Part shown: piece by piece, positions 31,882-40,433 of the stretch
How positions within the stretch are numbered: the first letter of the stretch is position 1
Layout: every line of letters begins with the position of its first letter
Origin: Akkermansiaceae bacterium
GTDB lineage: Bacteria; Verrucomicrobiota; Verrucomicrobiia; Verrucomicrobiales; Akkermansiaceae
Reading direction: 5' to 3'
DNA length: 64,000 nt
Assembly (NCBI GenBank): GCA_015062055.1
Contig: SUVK01000003.1
Location: 1 to 64,000, forward strand
Made by a program: the position numbers and the translations under genes
Notes under the pieces: model-generated
What the model was told of the DNA's origin: nothing
Database searches by the model: none
What the model saw: the letters and a program-made list of their open reading frames with translations, nothing else

Positions 31882-33312
31882 ATGATGAACGATATATTAA
31901 AGAACCTGTCGAGTTGGGTGTTGCCGCTTATTTTTATTTTTACGGCGATAGGTGTATGGTGTGCAATATGGGCCATTTACGGTGTGTGGCGAGATGCCTC
32001 TCGCTTAGAAAAATGTGATAAGGAAATGGATTTTTCTTCCGAGGAGCAGCAATTTGATAGTCGTAAAATGAAGCTTGATGCTTACATTCAAAAGCTCAGC
32101 AAAGGTAAGGATATGGCTCGCGTGGGTGAGGGAAAATTGTTGCAACTGCGCTTGGAAACCATTAGAGATGCCATCGAAGCGCAGAGTACCAAGTTGATGC
32201 CGTCTTTGCATGACTTGCACTCTTTGTCTGAGCAAGATGAAATGAGCCGACGCTCCTCTTGCTGGTTGCGTACCATTACATCCTTTTTGTTGATTATGGG
32301 TATTTTGGGTACTCTTACCGGTGTGCATAAGGTGTTGGAGAATGGTTCTGCTAATATCCCGGAGCTGGGTAAGGCTTTGCAACCCAGTATGTACGCTGTT
32401 TTCTTTACGATTATTTTGATGTGGCTGCGCGGTTGGTATGTGGCTAAGTTGGATGGCTACCTGGAGAAGTTGGATTTGTTTACCATGACAGAGCTGATGC
32501 CGTTTCTGCAACCGGTGACGGATGTGGTCTCTACCAGTATCAATTTGAGCCAAAATTTGGAAGAATTGAAGAGAAAAGAAAAAGAACTGGTAGATCTTAA
32601 TAACCGAATGAAAGAACTTCATGGCAATATGAAGAAGTATGTGGAAGTCGCCTCGATGAATAAACAATCTATTGCTACGCTGAAAGATACACTTAATACA
32701 GTAAGCGGTCAATTGGCTCGGGGGCGGGATAGCGTGGCTGCGCTGAGCTCCTTGGAGCAGTCCGCTAATCAATTAAAAGAGCATTTTAATGCAGGTGTTT
32801 CTCAAATTGAAAAATATGTACAAGAGACACAGCCTCGCTGCGAATCTATAGCTGCGCAATATGGGCATCTGCTGGGTAATCTTAATACCGTGTCTCAAGA
32901 TGTTGCTCATGGTCGCGCAACATCCGAGGATATTAAAAATAAAGCAAGTTATATGAATGAAATGGGTAAACTCGTTTCATCTTATGATTCGAATCTCTCC
33001 GGTATGAGTGAAAAGATGCTCCAAGTTGAGAAGGTATTAGCTGAAGTTAATACCATGAAAGAAAAAGTGACTAATTCTCAAAATTTGGTGAATGATAGTT
33101 CAAAGCAGGCCACAGAAATGTTGAATAAGTCTAAGAAAATGATGCAAAGTATCGGTGATTCTAATACTGATTTCTCGCATACGATGAATGACGGTATTCG
33201 CGATGTGCAGTTTGCTATGGATACCTTGGCGAAAAAAATTGACGACCTAGACAAAGTGGGTAAAGATTTGGCCATTGCTTGGGGCAAGAGTGCCAAAGAA
33301 AGAGCGTTGTAA
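31882..33312 (+). CDS. MotA/TolQ/ExbB (ZorA-like) protein 4, coiled-coil tail
   Basis: MPSLHDLHSLSEQDE...LIMGILGTLTGVHKVL...LQPSMYAVFFTIILMWLRGWY. Confidence 0.75.
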   Translation: MMNDILKNLSSWVLPLIFIFTAIGVWCAIWAIYGVWRDASRLEKCDKEMDFSSEEQQFDSRKMKLDAYIQKLSKGKDMARVGEGKLLQLRLETIRDAIEAQSTKLMPSLHDLHSLSEQDEMSRRSSCWLRTITSFLLIMGILGTLTGVHKVLENGSANIPELGKALQPSMYAVFFTIILMWLRGWYVAKLDGYLEKLDLFTMTELMPFLQPVTDVVSTSINLSQNLEELKRKEKELVDLNNRMKELHGNMKKYVEVASMNKQSIATLKDTLNTVSGQLARGRDSVAALSSLEQSANQLKEHFNAGVSQIEKYVQETQPRCESIAAQYGHLLGNLNTVSQDVAHGRATSEDIKNKASYMNEMGKLVSSYDSNLSGMSEKMLQVEKVLAEVNTMKEKVTNSQNLVNDSSKQATEMLNKSKKMMQSIGDSNTDFSHTMNDGIRDVQFAMDTLAKKIDDLDKVGKDLAIAWGKSAKERAL

Positions 33313-33336
33313 TTAAACCTTATTTTTATTATATCA

Positions 33337-34794
33337 ATGAGTAGACGGGATTTGCACAGTGATGAGAACTTTTGGCCATGTGTCAGTGACATGTTTTTGG
33401 CCTTGTTCGTAATTGCTTTGGTGCTCTACTCCACCATGTCTGTCGAAAAAGGCAGGGGGGATAAGTATGTATCTGATCTGGCCGCTCAAGAGGCCTGCTC
33501 TTTATTCGAAACTCTCCAACGTGAATACCCCGACTCTGAAACTATAAAGGGCATCAATGTGGAAGAAATTCGAAATGAGGAACACGGCGCCCGCCCTAAA
33601 TTGGCAGAAGCCTTGTATGGTTTATTGTCGTGCGAAGAAACGGCCCGATATTTTTATGTAACGGATGACACCTTAACAAAAATTCCGGATGCCTCAGAGA
33701 TGTATCGGTACAACGATGCTATTGCACTGTTGTATGAGACCCGGACGGAATGTGGTGCTCCGCCGGATGAGAATGACCCCTGTTATCATGAGCACATGCG
33801 TAAGGTAAGAGAACATGTGGAGAGCGAAATTTATAAATCAAAATCAGATTCGACATACGCGGATGCGTCTTATGAAGAACTGGTGGAAGAAGCTGAGAGG
33901 CTGGATGCTCAAATCCGAAGTATGAAAACGAAAGATGAGTACGATGCGCTTGCAAGTAAGAAGCAGGAACTTTTTGATAAATCGGAAGAAGTAAAACAAT
34001 TGCAGGCTCAAAAAGAGGAGCTCGAACAACAAATAGCTCAGTTTGATGAAAAGTTAACTCATGCAAACACAGAAGGCCAAAAATTGAACGTTCAAATTGC
34101 AAAGTTGGACGAAGATATCAACAATATAAAAAAAGAAGATCCTCGTAAAGATGTTATGGAGGAGGTGCAGAACAAGTTGAATGAAGATAAGTATTCTGCC
34201 TTGAAGGGAAACGGCGCTGTAAAAGTCGACGTGGAAAAAGGTATTGTTATTATCTCGTCTGAAGTATTCGCATTCGATCAGGCTACAGGAGATTATTATA
34301 GACAAGGTAGAGGTGTTAGACCCGATGATGTGGAGCATCGTTTGGAAAAACCGATAGATAAATATGGGGATAAATTAAAACTTTTAGCCAAATTCTTAAT
34401 CGAGATTGCTCAAATGGTGGAGAACGGTGACTTGCCTGTCGACAGTATTTCCATTGAGTGCCACACAGATGATGATGTAGGCAAAGTTACAGATAAAGTG
34501 TATTTCAATGATGGGTTGAGTCTTCAGCGCGCATTTGATGTTTGGCTTTTATTGGATAAGTATGCCGAACGCGCATTGTCGAAATGTAAGAACTTGCAGG
34601 GGCAAAGACTTTTCACAATGACCGGGTTTGGCCGTCGTGTTTTGCTGACAGAAATAGATGGCGAAGATACAGAGGATTATCAAAAACGATGCCGACGAAT
34701 GCAATTGAGATTCAATTGTATTCCCCCCATGTCATCGAGTGCCCCCTTGCCCCAAAAAACTCCTAAGCGTATTAGGCTTTATGAGAATAAGTGA
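33337..34794 (+). CDS. MotB/ZorB-like protein 1 (TM with Asp, coiled coil, OmpA-like C-terminus)
   Basis: DENFWPCVSDMFLALFVIALVLYSTM; C-terminal VDSISIECHTDDD...LSLQRAFDVWLLL...RRMQLRFN. Confidence 0.75.
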   Translation: MSRRDLHSDENFWPCVSDMFLALFVIALVLYSTMSVEKGRGDKYVSDLAAQEACSLFETLQREYPDSETIKGINVEEIRNEEHGARPKLAEALYGLLSCEETARYFYVTDDTLTKIPDASEMYRYNDAIALLYETRTECGAPPDENDPCYHEHMRKVREHVESEIYKSKSDSTYADASYEELVEEAERLDAQIRSMKTKDEYDALASKKQELFDKSEEVKQLQAQKEELEQQIAQFDEKLTHANTEGQKLNVQIAKLDEDINNIKKEDPRKDVMEEVQNKLNEDKYSALKGNGAVKVDVEKGIVIISSEVFAFDQATGDYYRQGRGVRPDDVEHRLEKPIDKYGDKLKLLAKFLIEIAQMVENGDLPVDSISIECHTDDDVGKVTDKVYFNDGLSLQRAFDVWLLLDKYAERALSKCKNLQGQRLFTMTGFGRRVLLTEIDGEDTEDYQKRCRRMQLRFNCIPPMSSSAPLPQKTPKRIRLYENK

Positions 34795-34842
34795 GGGAAG
34801 ATAAAAATAGTGCTGTAATCAAATTATACATATATTATCATA

Positions 34843-36204
34843 ATGAGCAGACGAAACTTACACAATGATGAGAACTTTTGGCCATGTGTCAGCGACATGT
34901 TTTTGGCCTTATTCGTGATTGCTTTGGTGCTGTATTCTACCATGTCTGCCGAAAAAGGCAAGGGGGATGAGTATGTGTCTGACTTGGCCGCTCAGGAGGC
35001 CTGCTCTTTATTCGAAACGCTCCAACGCGAATACCCCGACTCTGAAACTATAAAGGGCATCAATGTGGAAGAAATCCGAAATGAGGAACACGGCGCCCGC
35101 CCTAAATTGGCAGAAGCCTTGTACGGTTTATTGTCGTGCGAAGAAACGGCCCGATATTTTTATGTAACGGATGACACCTTAACAAAAATTCCGGATTCTA
35201 CAGAGATGTATCAGTACAGTGATGCTATTGCCCTCTTGTATGAATCCAGATGGATGGGGGGCTCTCCGCCCGATAAGACGGACCCCTGTTATCATGAACA
35301 CATGCGAAAGGTAAGAGAACATGTGGAGTTTGAAATATATAAATCAAAATCAAATTCCTCCTTTACAACGTTATCTGAAGAAGAACTCTTGGCTAAAATT
35401 AAAGAGTTGAAAGAGCGGATTAATGGCATGAAAACGCAAGAGGATTACGATAAGCTTAACCGTGAGTATCAGGAACTTTTGAAGGTTGGTACGAATCTCG
35501 ATGAATGGAGGACGCGGGTAGCTGCTTTAGCTGCAAAAAAAGCACAATTGGAAAGGGATTTGAAGAATGTAAATAATGCCAATGATAAAAAAAAGTCTGA
35601 AAAAGGTGAGAAGGAAGAAATCCTCCAAAACCTCAAACTGGCAGATACTCGTAAATTTGTTATGAAGGAGGTGCAGAAGTTGTTGGATGGGAAGTATTCT
35701 GCCTTGAAGGACGCTGGTGTAGAGGTTGATGAGGAAAAAGGTATTGTTATAATTCCGTCCTTCGTATTCTCTTATCCCTCAGTTGTCATCACAGATTATA
35801 AGAAAGGTAAGGCTACTATAACCGGGGAGCTTGATAAGAAGTTGATAGGAAATCTGACTTCTAATCAAGAAAAATATTTGCTGCAGCTGGCAATGTTCTT
35901 GGCCGAGATTGGTCAAATGGTGAAGAATGAAAAATTACAATTACCTGTAGACAACATAGCAATTGAGTGCTATATGAAGGGGGAGGGGAATGAAGGGTTG
36001 ATTCTTCAGTGTTCTTTTGATGTCTGGCGTATGTTGGACAAATTTTCCAAACAACGTTTGGGTGAATTCAAAAATGCAGATAGTCAGGGGTTATTCTCGA
36101 TGACCGGTTTCATCAGCGAAGACGGGAAGGTCACCCCCCAACTGCAATTGAGATTTAATTGTTCGCCTAAGAGAATGGCAGAATCGACAGGGCAGACAAA
36201 ATAA
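34843..36204 (+). CDS. MotB/ZorB-like protein 2, tandem paralog of preceding gene
   Basis: Near-identical N-terminal region including WPCVSDMFLALF; divergent coiled coil and OmpA-like C-terminus. Confidence 0.75.
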   Translation: MSRRNLHNDENFWPCVSDMFLALFVIALVLYSTMSAEKGKGDEYVSDLAAQEACSLFETLQREYPDSETIKGINVEEIRNEEHGARPKLAEALYGLLSCEETARYFYVTDDTLTKIPDSTEMYQYSDAIALLYESRWMGGSPPDKTDPCYHEHMRKVREHVEFEIYKSKSNSSFTTLSEEELLAKIKELKERINGMKTQEDYDKLNREYQELLKVGTNLDEWRTRVAALAAKKAQLERDLKNVNNANDKKKSEKGEKEEILQNLKLADTRKFVMKEVQKLLDGKYSALKDAGVEVDEEKGIVIIPSFVFSYPSVVITDYKKGKATITGELDKKLIGNLTSNQEKYLLQLAMFLAEIGQMVKNEKLQLPVDNIAIECYMKGEGNEGLILQCSFDVWRMLDKFSKQRLGEFKNADSQGLFSMTGFISEDGKVTPQLQLRFNCSPKRMAESTGQTK

Positions 36205-36282
36205 GCATGGGAGTATTCCGAATAGACGACAATGTTTCAAAGGATAGCGCCGTAGATAAGGATGCGGAGTGAATAGCAGTGC

Positions 36283-36990
36283 ATGAGTGAGATATTTATC
36301 AAATTGTTTTCGTTTTGGGGAGGCACGCAGCTGTTGTACCTTATGGTGTGCCTTGGAGTATTTTGGGGGATATTGTGTGGGTGGATGTATTTGTGGCACA
36401 AAACGTGGGCGGGGGAGAACAAAGGTAAGGTGCTGTTGTTGGCGCTGATACCCACATTGCCCATGTTGTGGGCTAATCATGCCGCTATGAGTGACGAAAT
36501 TTTGAAAAAAGGTCCTCGTATTTTTGAGCATCGCGTAGAGCACCAGATGCCCCAAGTGGTAGAAAATTTTTGTTCTCGCTTTGCTTCGAGATGCGGCAGT
36601 GCAGAGCAATTTAAGAAAAGAGCTATTCCCGAGTATACCGCTTTGGTGATAGGCGAAAATTCCATGCACTATTTCCCCATGGATACAACGGCCGACTATG
36701 AGCCTGCAGACCCAGCATCCATCAAATTATTGACCTACGTATACAAGATGCGCAACAGCGCAGAATCTCCATTTGCCGAAAAAGAAAATTTGACTCTTTG
36801 GTATAAAATGCTTTGTGGGTATATGGCACAGCATCAATTTGAGCACAATAAAGCACAATTAGAGCAGATGTCGGCTTATTCGCCATACGGTTGGTTTGCT
36901 TTACTGCTTGCCATTGTCATGGGGATATGTGCTCGCCTTGCATATAAAGACATAAATGAGCGTTATTGTTACCCCTACCGGAAAAGATAA
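36283..36990 (+). CDS. 3-TM membrane protein, last gene of cluster
   Basis: Two N-terminal TMs, loop, C-terminal TM ending ARLAYKDINERYCYPYRKR. Confidence 0.65.
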   Translation: MSEIFIKLFSFWGGTQLLYLMVCLGVFWGILCGWMYLWHKTWAGENKGKVLLLALIPTLPMLWANHAAMSDEILKKGPRIFEHRVEHQMPQVVENFCSRFASRCGSAEQFKKRAIPEYTALVIGENSMHYFPMDTTADYEPADPASIKLLTYVYKMRNSAESPFAEKENLTLWYKMLCGYMAQHQFEHNKAQLEQMSAYSPYGWFALLLAIVMGICARLAYKDINERYCYPYRKR

Positions 36991-37044
36991 GTGCATTATG
37001 AAGCCGCAAATGGCATAAATTCGGTTATTTTGCGGATTATATGC

Positions 37045-37073
37045 TTGCGTTGGGGGTTGAAACTGTGTAAAAT
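37045..37073 (+). promoter_or_regulatory. pnp promoter candidate
   Basis: TTGCGT-N17-TAAAAT about 155 nt upstream of pnp ATG. Confidence 0.5.
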
Positions 37074-37119
37074 GGGCGCGAATGCGTGTAACTGTGTCAA
37101 ACAGAGGCGCGCATGATGC

Positions 37120-37203
37120 GGCAGGGTAGCTTAAGAACCCTGCCACCTGCCGAGGAAGGGAGTTTGCCGGTTCCGTCCTTTTGAGGTGAAGCAAGGAGCC
37201 GGC
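37120..37203 (+). promoter_or_regulatory. pnp 5' leader with two stem-loops
   Basis: GGCAGGGT-N9-ACCCTGCC (37120-37144) and GCCGGTTCC-N20-GGAGCCGGC (37166-37203, one G-U). Confidence 0.65.
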
Positions 37204-37228
37204 ACAAGAAGATAGAAAAGAAAATAAA

Positions 37229-39379
37229 ATGAGTATACATTCCGTATCGTGCGCCGTTGGCGCCAATCCCATCACAATTGAAACCGGTAAGATTGCCCGC
37301 CTGGCAGATGGCGCAGTGACTGTTCGTTGTGGTGATACCGTGGTGCTTGTTACCGTTGTGAGTGCCACCAAGATAAAAGAGGGGCAGACCTTCTTCCCCT
37401 TGTCCGTAGAATACAAAGAAAAGGCAGCAGCTGCGGGTATGTTCCCGGGCGGGTACTTCAAGCGTGAGGGTCGCCCCACGGAGAAGGAGATTCTGACCTG
37501 CCGTATGACGGACCGTCCTCTGCGTCCGATGTTCCCCAAGGGCTACTTCTATGACACGCAGGTAATCTCCCTGCTGATGGCAGCTGACGGCGAGAACGAG
37601 CCGGACATCCTCAGCATCAACGGTGCATCTGCCGCATGTGTTATCTCTGATCTTCCCTTTGCCGAGCCCGTAGGCGCCGTGCGCGTGGGCCGTATCAACG
37701 GTGAGTTCGTTATCAACCCCACCAACAGCCAGCGTGGTGAGAGCGACCTGGATCTCGTGTATGCCGGTTCTAAGGACCAGGTAATCATGATTGAAGGTTC
37801 TGCCAACGAGCTGCCCGAAGAGGACTTTATTGCAGCCTTGCGCTTTGCCCAAGAGAATGTGGCCAAGATTTGCGCTGCCCAAGAAGAGCTGCGCGCCCTT
37901 TGCGGTAAACCCACTCGCGAGTACGAGCTTACCTTGGCCAAGCCCGAGTTGCTCGAAATCGGCTACCAAGTGGCCGGCGACCGCATCGAGGATGCTATTT
38001 ACGCTCCCAACAAGATTCAGCGTCAGAAGCAGGTAGGTGCCCTCCGCGATGAGGTGGAGGCCAAGATTAAGGAGACCTACCCCGAGGCTACCGACTTCGA
38101 CGTCGAGCAGGTGTTCGAGTACATTCAGAAGAAGGCTTTCCGTATCTCCATCATGGAGCAAGGCAAGCGCGCTGACGGCCGCACTATTAAGCAGCTGCGC
38201 CCGCTCTCTGCAGAGGTGAACGTGCTGCCCGGCGTGGTACACGGCTCCGCTCTCTTCTCTCGCGGCGAAACCATGTCTATGTGCTTGGCTACCCTCGCCC
38301 CCATGGAGGAGAAGCAGTACCTCGACAACTACACCGGCTCTGTGGATGAAAAACGCTTCATCCTGCACTACAACTTCCCCCCGTTCACTGTGGGTGAAAC
38401 CGGTCGTTTCGGTGGTCAGAACCGCCGCGAGATCGGCCACGGTGCCTTGGCAGAGCGCTCCATTGCCCCGGTAATCCCCGATGAGGCAGATTTCCCCTAC
38501 GCCATCCGCGTTTCCTCCGAGATTATGGAGTCTAACGGCTCTACCTCCATGGCTTCCGTATGTGCCGGTACGCTTTCTCTGCTGGCTGCCGGCGTGCCTC
38601 TTAAGCGCCCGGTTTCCGGCATTTCCGTCGGTTTGGTGACCGAGTTTGCCAACGAGGGCGACCGCGAGCCCGCTCGCTTCGAGACCCTGCTGGACATCAT
38701 CGGCTCGGAAGACTTCTATGGTGACATGGACTTCAAGCTTTGCGGCTCCGAGGTAGGTGTAACCGGCTACCAGCTCGATCTCAAGCTGCCGGGTATTCCG
38801 CTCTACATTTTGGAGGATGCCATTCATCTGGCTCGCAAGGGCCGTCTGGATGTGCTTGCTACCATGAATGCCTGCATTGCCGAGCCGCAGAAGATGAGCC
38901 CCAATGCCCCGCGCATTGAGTCTACCTCCATCCCGCAAGACCGCATCGGCGAGCTTATCGGCCCCGGTGGTAAGAATATCAAGGCCCTGCAGGCCGAAAC
39001 CGGTACCGATATCAATATCGAGGAGGACGGCACCGTGCGCATCTACGGCAGCCGTCAAGAGGGTGTCGAGCGTGCACTCTACCTCATCGACCGCATGTTC
39101 AAGGAGATTGAAGTGGGCGAAACCTACGAGGGCAAGATTGTGTCCACCAAGGAGTTCGGTGCCTTTATGGAGGTGCTGCCCGGTAAGGATGGCCTCATCC
39201 ACATCTCTGAGCTGGCCGAGGGCCGTACGCAGAAAACAGAGGATGTTGTGAAAGTGGGCGACATTGTGACTGCCAAGTGCATCGGTATCGATGACAAGGG
39301 CCGTGTCAAGATGTCCATGCGCGCTGCTGCCCGCGACCGCAAGGCCGCTGAGGCTGCTGCCAAGGCAGAGCAGGCCTGA
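37229..39379 (+). CDS. pnp: Polyribonucleotide nucleotidyltransferase (PNPase)
   Basis: Two RNase PH domains, IPQDRIGELIGPGGKNIKALQAETGTDINIEEDG (KH), S1 domain. Confidence 0.95.
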   Translation: MSIHSVSCAVGANPITIETGKIARLADGAVTVRCGDTVVLVTVVSATKIKEGQTFFPLSVEYKEKAAAAGMFPGGYFKREGRPTEKEILTCRMTDRPLRPMFPKGYFYDTQVISLLMAADGENEPDILSINGASAACVISDLPFAEPVGAVRVGRINGEFVINPTNSQRGESDLDLVYAGSKDQVIMIEGSANELPEEDFIAALRFAQENVAKICAAQEELRALCGKPTREYELTLAKPELLEIGYQVAGDRIEDAIYAPNKIQRQKQVGALRDEVEAKIKETYPEATDFDVEQVFEYIQKKAFRISIMEQGKRADGRTIKQLRPLSAEVNVLPGVVHGSALFSRGETMSMCLATLAPMEEKQYLDNYTGSVDEKRFILHYNFPPFTVGETGRFGGQNRREIGHGALAERSIAPVIPDEADFPYAIRVSSEIMESNGSTSMASVCAGTLSLLAAGVPLKRPVSGISVGLVTEFANEGDREPARFETLLDIIGSEDFYGDMDFKLCGSEVGVTGYQLDLKLPGIPLYILEDAIHLARKGRLDVLATMNACIAEPQKMSPNAPRIESTSIPQDRIGELIGPGGKNIKALQAETGTDINIEEDGTVRIYGSRQEGVERALYLIDRMFKEIEVGETYEGKIVSTKEFGAFMEVLPGKDGLIHISELAEGRTQKTEDVVKVGDIVTAKCIGIDDKGRVKMSMRAAARDRKAAEAAAKAEQA

Positions 39380-39414
39380 TGCCTGCTGCCCGACTCTGAT
39401 AATAAATTAAATTC

Positions 39415-39455
39415 CCCGTGCCCGGTGCGTTTTTTCGCCGGGCACGGGTTTTTTT
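39415..39455 (+). terminator. Intrinsic terminator after pnp
   Basis: CCCGTGCCCGG-N12-CCGGGCACGGG-TTTTTTT. Confidence 0.93.
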
Positions 39456-39580
39456 ATACCCGAAATTCGTAAGCTACTAAAAAAATTGCAATAAAATTCG
39501 CGCCAAGTGCTTTTTTTGATTGCCAAGAAGAGAAATCTGGTGTAAAAGATATATCGAACAGTTGCAAATTTACTTACACC

Positions 39581-40414
39581 ATGTGGAAATATATCATCAT
39601 CTCGTCGTTCGTCTTTATCGGCGCATCGTTCTATTTTTACACGCAGAATCATAAGGGCTTGGTACAGCAGGATTCCGGTGAGATTACGCACGTTTTCAAA
39701 CGGATGGGGTCTGCCGTCAGCAATAAAATTGATGCCAAACAGCAAGAAATTAATGCAGCCTACAGCAAGCTGCGCGAAGAATACTATACCTCTGAGGTAG
39801 AGCGCGAGGCCAAAGTGCAGAAGGAAGCAGAGGCTCAGGCTGCTGATTTCAAATCTGAAGGTGATGACTTGAAGAGTCAAAACGATGACCTGTTGGCTGA
39901 GACCGAAACCGTAGAGCGTAACCTCAAGGATGTTGTCAGCAAGACGGCAGAGGTAGTAGGGCTCGATGCCAATAGCTCCGAACCGAGTGAGATTATCGCT
40001 GCTGCTAAAGATTTGATGGATGCCAACGCTGAGTTGCAGAATCAAATTGACATGGAAACCGCCCAAATCGCTTCTCTCGGCGAGCAAAGCGACGACCTTA
40101 ACACACGTATTGCTGCCGCTCAAAAGCTTGGTAAGGACCGCCAGAACAGTATCTCTCCCCCCGAGCTGAAGTGCCGCATCAGTTATGTGGACCCCAACTA
40201 TTCATTCTTTGCTCTCGATGCCGGCATTGATAACGGTGGCGTAGTTATCGGCTCTGAGCTTGCCGTTATGCGTGGGGGTAAGCAAATTTGTGTTCTCAAG
40301 GTGACCAACGTAGAATCCAAGGTTTCCACCGCCACGGTGAAGAAGGGTACCCTGTTGATTGGCGAACGCGTCAAACTGGGCGATGAAGTCATCTCTATTC
40401 GCAATGATAAGTAA
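39581..40414 (+). CDS. TM-anchored coiled-coil protein with small C-terminal beta domain, pair member 1
   Basis: N-terminal TM, long coiled coil, GGVVIGSELAVMRGGKQICVLKVTNVESK...GERVKLGDEVI. Confidence 0.7.
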   Translation: MWKYIIISSFVFIGASFYFYTQNHKGLVQQDSGEITHVFKRMGSAVSNKIDAKQQEINAAYSKLREEYYTSEVEREAKVQKEAEAQAADFKSEGDDLKSQNDDLLAETETVERNLKDVVSKTAEVVGLDANSSEPSEIIAAAKDLMDANAELQNQIDMETAQIASLGEQSDDLNTRIAAAQKLGKDRQNSISPPELKCRISYVDPNYSFFALDAGIDNGGVVIGSELAVMRGGKQICVLKVTNVESKVSTATVKKGTLLIGERVKLGDEVISIRNDK

Positions 40415-40433
40415 ATTTTAACTCCTGTTTTAT

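Noticed and set aside
21353-36990. Calling the cluster a canonical Zorya system
   Set aside because: ZorA/ZorB-like features are present, but multiple A and B paralogs plus a tubulin protein, and no ZorC/D/E-type effector was recognised
37097-39202. 701-aa minus-strand ORF opposite pnp
   Set aside because: Shadow ORF of pnp
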